This document shows positions 61,708 to 64,000 of a stretch of 64,000 nucleotides of DNA, piece after piece. Below the pieces are notes generated by a model. It searched no databases and was not told the origin of the DNA. It worked only from the letters and a program-made list of their open reading frames with translations. Every line of letters starts with the position of its first letter. Within the stretch, counting starts at the first letter, position 1. Made by a program: the position numbers and the translations under genes. The stretch comes from Nostoc sp. CENA543 (GTDB taxonomy: Bacteria > Cyanobacteriota > Cyanobacteriia > Cyanobacteriales > Nostocaceae), in NCBI RefSeq assembly GCF_002896875.1, contig NZ_CP023278.1, positions 2,480,001 to 2,544,000 of the forward strand. Direction: 5' to 3'.

Positions 61708-63147
61708 TTAAACTTGATTTTTCTCCGGCAGATTTCTCGGTGGGGTGTCCTCTCCTTGATAAAATTGTCGCTCCAATTTGCCCAAACCAAACCAAATCAA
61801 AGCCCCAGATATCATCACCAGAGTAGCCACAACGACAGTCACTAGAGAAATCCGATTCTCAATCAACATCCATAAGGGAAGCAAACCCCAAATTAAAGCC
61901 GTCACTACTGCTACTGCTACTCTCAATCTTTGCAGGTTAGTTAAAGCAGATTTACAACTAGCGCATTTCTCGGTGTGGGAATGATATCTATCAAGCAATA
62001 CTTCTTTTGGCAGTGGTGGTGATAGAGACTCTGCTTTAAATGGTTCAGCCTGGTATTGCTTGACCCAAGAACGGAACTCAGACACAAACAAGTCTGCTTT
62101 AGTTGGTAAATAAAACGCTTTAGTAAAGTTAGCACTACCACCAAGTTTTTCTAGATAGCGTTCTTGGTAATGTAAGAAAATCTGATCGTCTTCCAGGACG
62201 CGATTTTGACCCAGATGAGAATACCAACGCGGAGTCAGCTTTAGAAATATGCCTGGTAATTTGGATGAAAACTTGAAAGGAAAACGGGCAAATAAACGAC
62301 ATTCTCCCTTACGAATAGGAGTCGCATAAACTACTGTGAGTGTTCTGCCATATTGTTTAGAGGTGAGGTCATGCCACATTAATCCAGGTGCAATAAACGT
62401 GGTGTCTTGTCGTCCTAAAGTTCCTTTGCGTGGGCCTTCTGCCCAAGTCCCTTTAAAACCCCACTTGCCTGATTCTGTAATCTCTAAATTGACTGGAGAC
62501 ACATTAGCCCGATTTCCGACGGTACGGTGATGAGTGTAAGGAATATGGCTGGTGTCAAGCACATTTTCCATTAATGTCAGTGCATCATAGGGTAAATCTC
62601 TAAATGTGTTCAGGCAAACCCAACCATCTGGCTCGTCTTCTAATGCTTCAACTATAGGAACAAGAGTTTTATCTGCATTTTCGGCTTTGCCCGGATAGAC
62701 AAACAACAGTCCTTGACAAACTTTAGTCGGTAGAGACTTTACACAAGCCCGTGGCGAAACTTCTGCTTTTGTCTGTTGTGTTTGCTGCGGGATACTCTCA
62801 CATTTACCTGTCCCCGAAAAAGCCCAGCCATGATAAGGACATTCTAACCATCCCTCATGATTAATTCTGCCTTCTGAAAGCGGTGCTAAACGATGTGGAC
62901 ATTGATCTATAAATGCGCGCCATGTCTGTGCATTTTTGTCCCACCATAGAACAATATCTTGCTCTAACAAAGTAAAGCGAGTAAGTTGAGATTTATCGAG
63001 GTCTTCCAGGTAGTGAACAGGATACCAAACTTCTTGCCAATCGAAGCTATTTGGATCTAATCCACCGGCAGGTAACGCTTGTAATAAGTTAGTTGGAGTT
63101 GTGACTGCTTGTGGAGAACTCTCTTGAGGTAAAACACTCTGGGACAT
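61708..63147 (-). CDS. Rieske-type oxygenase, pheophorbide a oxygenase (PaO/Lls1)-like
   Basis: The 479-residue protein begins with a Rieske domain: CPHRLAPLSEGRINHEGWLE then CPYHGWAFSGTGK (C-x-H ... C-x2-H). The mononuclear-iron region (about 165-330) has ENVLDTSHIPYTHHRTVGN (D-x2-H-x3-T-H-H) and the PaO C-terminal part YHSHTEKCASCKSALTNLQR with a CxxC pair, then two membrane helices. In plants this family opens the chlorophyll ring or acts on chlorophyllide/other pigments. In cyanobacteria the substrate is less certain. Confidence 0.9.
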   Translation of the reverse strand: MSQSVLPQESSPQAVTTPTNLLQALPAGGLDPNSFDWQEVWYPVHYLEDLDKSQLTRFTLLEQDIVLWWDKNAQTWRAFIDQCPHRLAPLSEGRINHEGWLECPYHGWAFSGTGKCESIPQQTQQTKAEVSPRACVKSLPTKVCQGLLFVYPGKAENADKTLVPIVEALEDEPDGWVCLNTFRDLPYDALTLMENVLDTSHIPYTHHRTVGNRANVSPVNLEITESGKWGFKGTWAEGPRKGTLGRQDTTFIAPGLMWHDLTSKQYGRTLTVVYATPIRKGECRLFARFPFKFSSKLPGIFLKLTPRWYSHLGQNRVLEDDQIFLHYQERYLEKLGGSANFTKAFYLPTKADLFVSEFRSWVKQYQAEPFKAESLSPPLPKEVLLDRYHSHTEKCASCKSALTNLQRLRVAVAVVTALIWGLLPLWMLIENRISLVTVVVATLVMISGALIWFGLGKLERQFYQGEDTPPRNLPEKNQV

Positions 63148-63261
63148 GATGCAATTGAGTAACTATGTTATTTTCCATCCACCAAAAATGTAACTATTTT
63201 TTAATTCTATTGGCGAGAAAAAGTTGAGGAATCAGTCTTGAGTCTCAAGTAGTTCAGGTTT

Positions 63262-64000
63262 CTAGAGGGCAATTTCAGCTTTCATCACAGTAGTATCGCT
63301 GGTAACTTCCACACGAAAGCCGAGTTTTTCACAAACTCGTTGCATCCCGTAATTATCAGCTAGGATATCAGCCCTGATGTGGGTAATTTGCTCATCACGC
63401 CCGACTTGTAGTAGTCTTTTGACAAGTTCTGTACCTATGCCTTGACATTGATAGCGATCGCTGACTAACATTGCAAACTCAGCAGTATTTGTCCCATGCA
63501 ATTTACTCAATCTTCCCACTGCCAAGATTTGCCGTGTTCCGGTTTGAGCATCTTGATGTTCCACCACTAAGGCCATTTCACGGTCATAATCAATAAAGCA
63601 GATACGGGTTAACCGTTCGTGGGTAATGCGGTGGCTTAATTTCATCATGTGGAAGTAGCGAAAATAAACGCTTTCTTCGGAAAGTGTCTCGTGAAATTTC
63701 ACCATTAATGGTTCGTCTTCGGGACGAATGGGACGGATAGTTACAGGTGTACCGTCTTTCATTGTCCACTCTCCCACATATTGCGTAGGATAGGGACGAA
63801 TGGCTAACTTGGGTAATTGCGCTTCTGTAGTTTCCGACTCATGCAGCACTACCCGCGCATCTAAAGCAATTAATCCACCATTACCTTGATTGTGTGGGCT
63901 GGGAGGAGTCGCCAACAAGGGATTAATATCAATTTCTTTAATCCAACGCTGTTCAACTACCAAGTGACTAAACGCCACTAATAGTTGTTCTAGGGCATCC
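63262..64000 (-). CDS. C-terminal part of an acyl-CoA synthetase (NDP-forming)-GNAT fusion protein
   Basis: The reading frame runs off the right edge of the window. Visible order: end of an ATP-grasp/CoA-ligase beta-type segment (DALEQLLVAFSHLVVEQRWI, KEIDINPLLATPP, ALDARVVL) and then a GNAT acetyltransferase (RPIRPEDEPLMVKFHETLSE, ARLSKLHG-like, VSDRYQCQGIGTELVKRLLQ with the acetyl-CoA Q-x-x-G-x-G motif). This is the layout of Pat-like protein acetyltransferases that carry an inactive or active acetyl-CoA synthetase module. The start lies beyond 64000. Confidence 0.88.
   Translation of the reverse strand, partial: DALEQLLVAFSHLVVEQRWIKEIDINPLLATPPSPHNQGNGGLIALDARVVLHESETTEAQLPKLAIRPYPTQYVGEWTMKDGTPVTIRPIRPEDEPLMVKFHETLSEESVYFRYFHMMKLSHRITHERLTRICFIDYDREMALVVEHQDAQTGTRQILAVGRLSKLHGTNTAEFAMLVSDRYQCQGIGTELVKRLLQVGRDEQITHIRADILADNYGMQRVCEKLGFRVEVTSDTTVMKAEIAL

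Overview
The window is chromosomal DNA from a filamentous, probably heterocyst-forming cyanobacterium (Nostoc/Anabaena type). The signs are many GCGATCGC (HIP1) octamers, dense heptanucleotide tandem repeats (gagtaat, agtcatt, ccaaaat, ttttgaa, aattcgc types), and typical gene families: AgrE arginine dihydrolase, DUF1400, DUF2085, Uma2 and Rpn nucleases, pentapeptide and TPR proteins. No rRNA, tRNA or CRISPR array was recognised.

Layout. 1-172: end of a SpoIIM-like membrane protein. 460-2933: hsp20 and dnaK chaperones. 3559-6391: two uncharacterised proteins and convergent glpK. 6538-11330: accessory island with an orphan antitoxin and truncated PIN toxin, then a diversity-generating retroelement (DGR): a TIR/FGE-fold target with a variable repeat (VR) at its 3' end, Avd, reverse transcriptase (RT) and template repeat (TR), then a decayed toxin-antitoxin remnant. 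11662-14104: mgtE and pyrB. 14169-23681: a partial contractile injection system (eCIS) set (sheath, three tube proteins, tail-assembly proteins, DUF6760, two DUF4255 proteins) with a histidine kinase/response regulator pair. 23738-38556: sfsA, a 2OG-Fe dioxygenase, DUF711, TPR, Uma2, methyltransferases, mutS, a secreted peptidoglycan-binding protein, an iron-dependent redox enzyme and DUF1400. 38847-44190: a nitrogen-related cluster (amidohydrolase, glutamine-synthetase-like enzyme, GNAT) divergent from agrE. 44287-52364: DUF2085, Rpn nuclease, and a minus-strand cluster with duplicated cell-wall amidases and HEAT-repeat proteins around a large pentapeptide-repeat membrane protein. 52573-64000: pyrG, a duplicated-domain small protein, ROK kinase, ABC permease, DUF2141, histidine kinase, ilvD, a pheophorbide-oxygenase-like Rieske enzyme and the end of an acyl-CoA-synthetase/GNAT protein.

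The most notable system is the DGR. VR (8821-8945) and TR (10775-10899) are 125 bp each and differ at 14 positions, every one an adenine in TR; all 97 non-adenine TR positions are identical. The changes alter 11 codons at the C-terminus of a protein whose N-terminus is a TIR domain, so the element appears to diversify the sensing end of a TIR signalling or effector protein. The RT gene has been invaded by a roughly 118-bp repeat after residue 319. This pushes its conserved C-terminal end (SWIAHLKH...LRQKIF) out of frame, so the element may be recently inactivated or work with a shortened RT.

A second theme is small palindromic or MITE-like repeats placed next to or inside genes: in the RT, at the mutS stop codon, in the gaps of the eCIS operon, and in the leader of mgtE.
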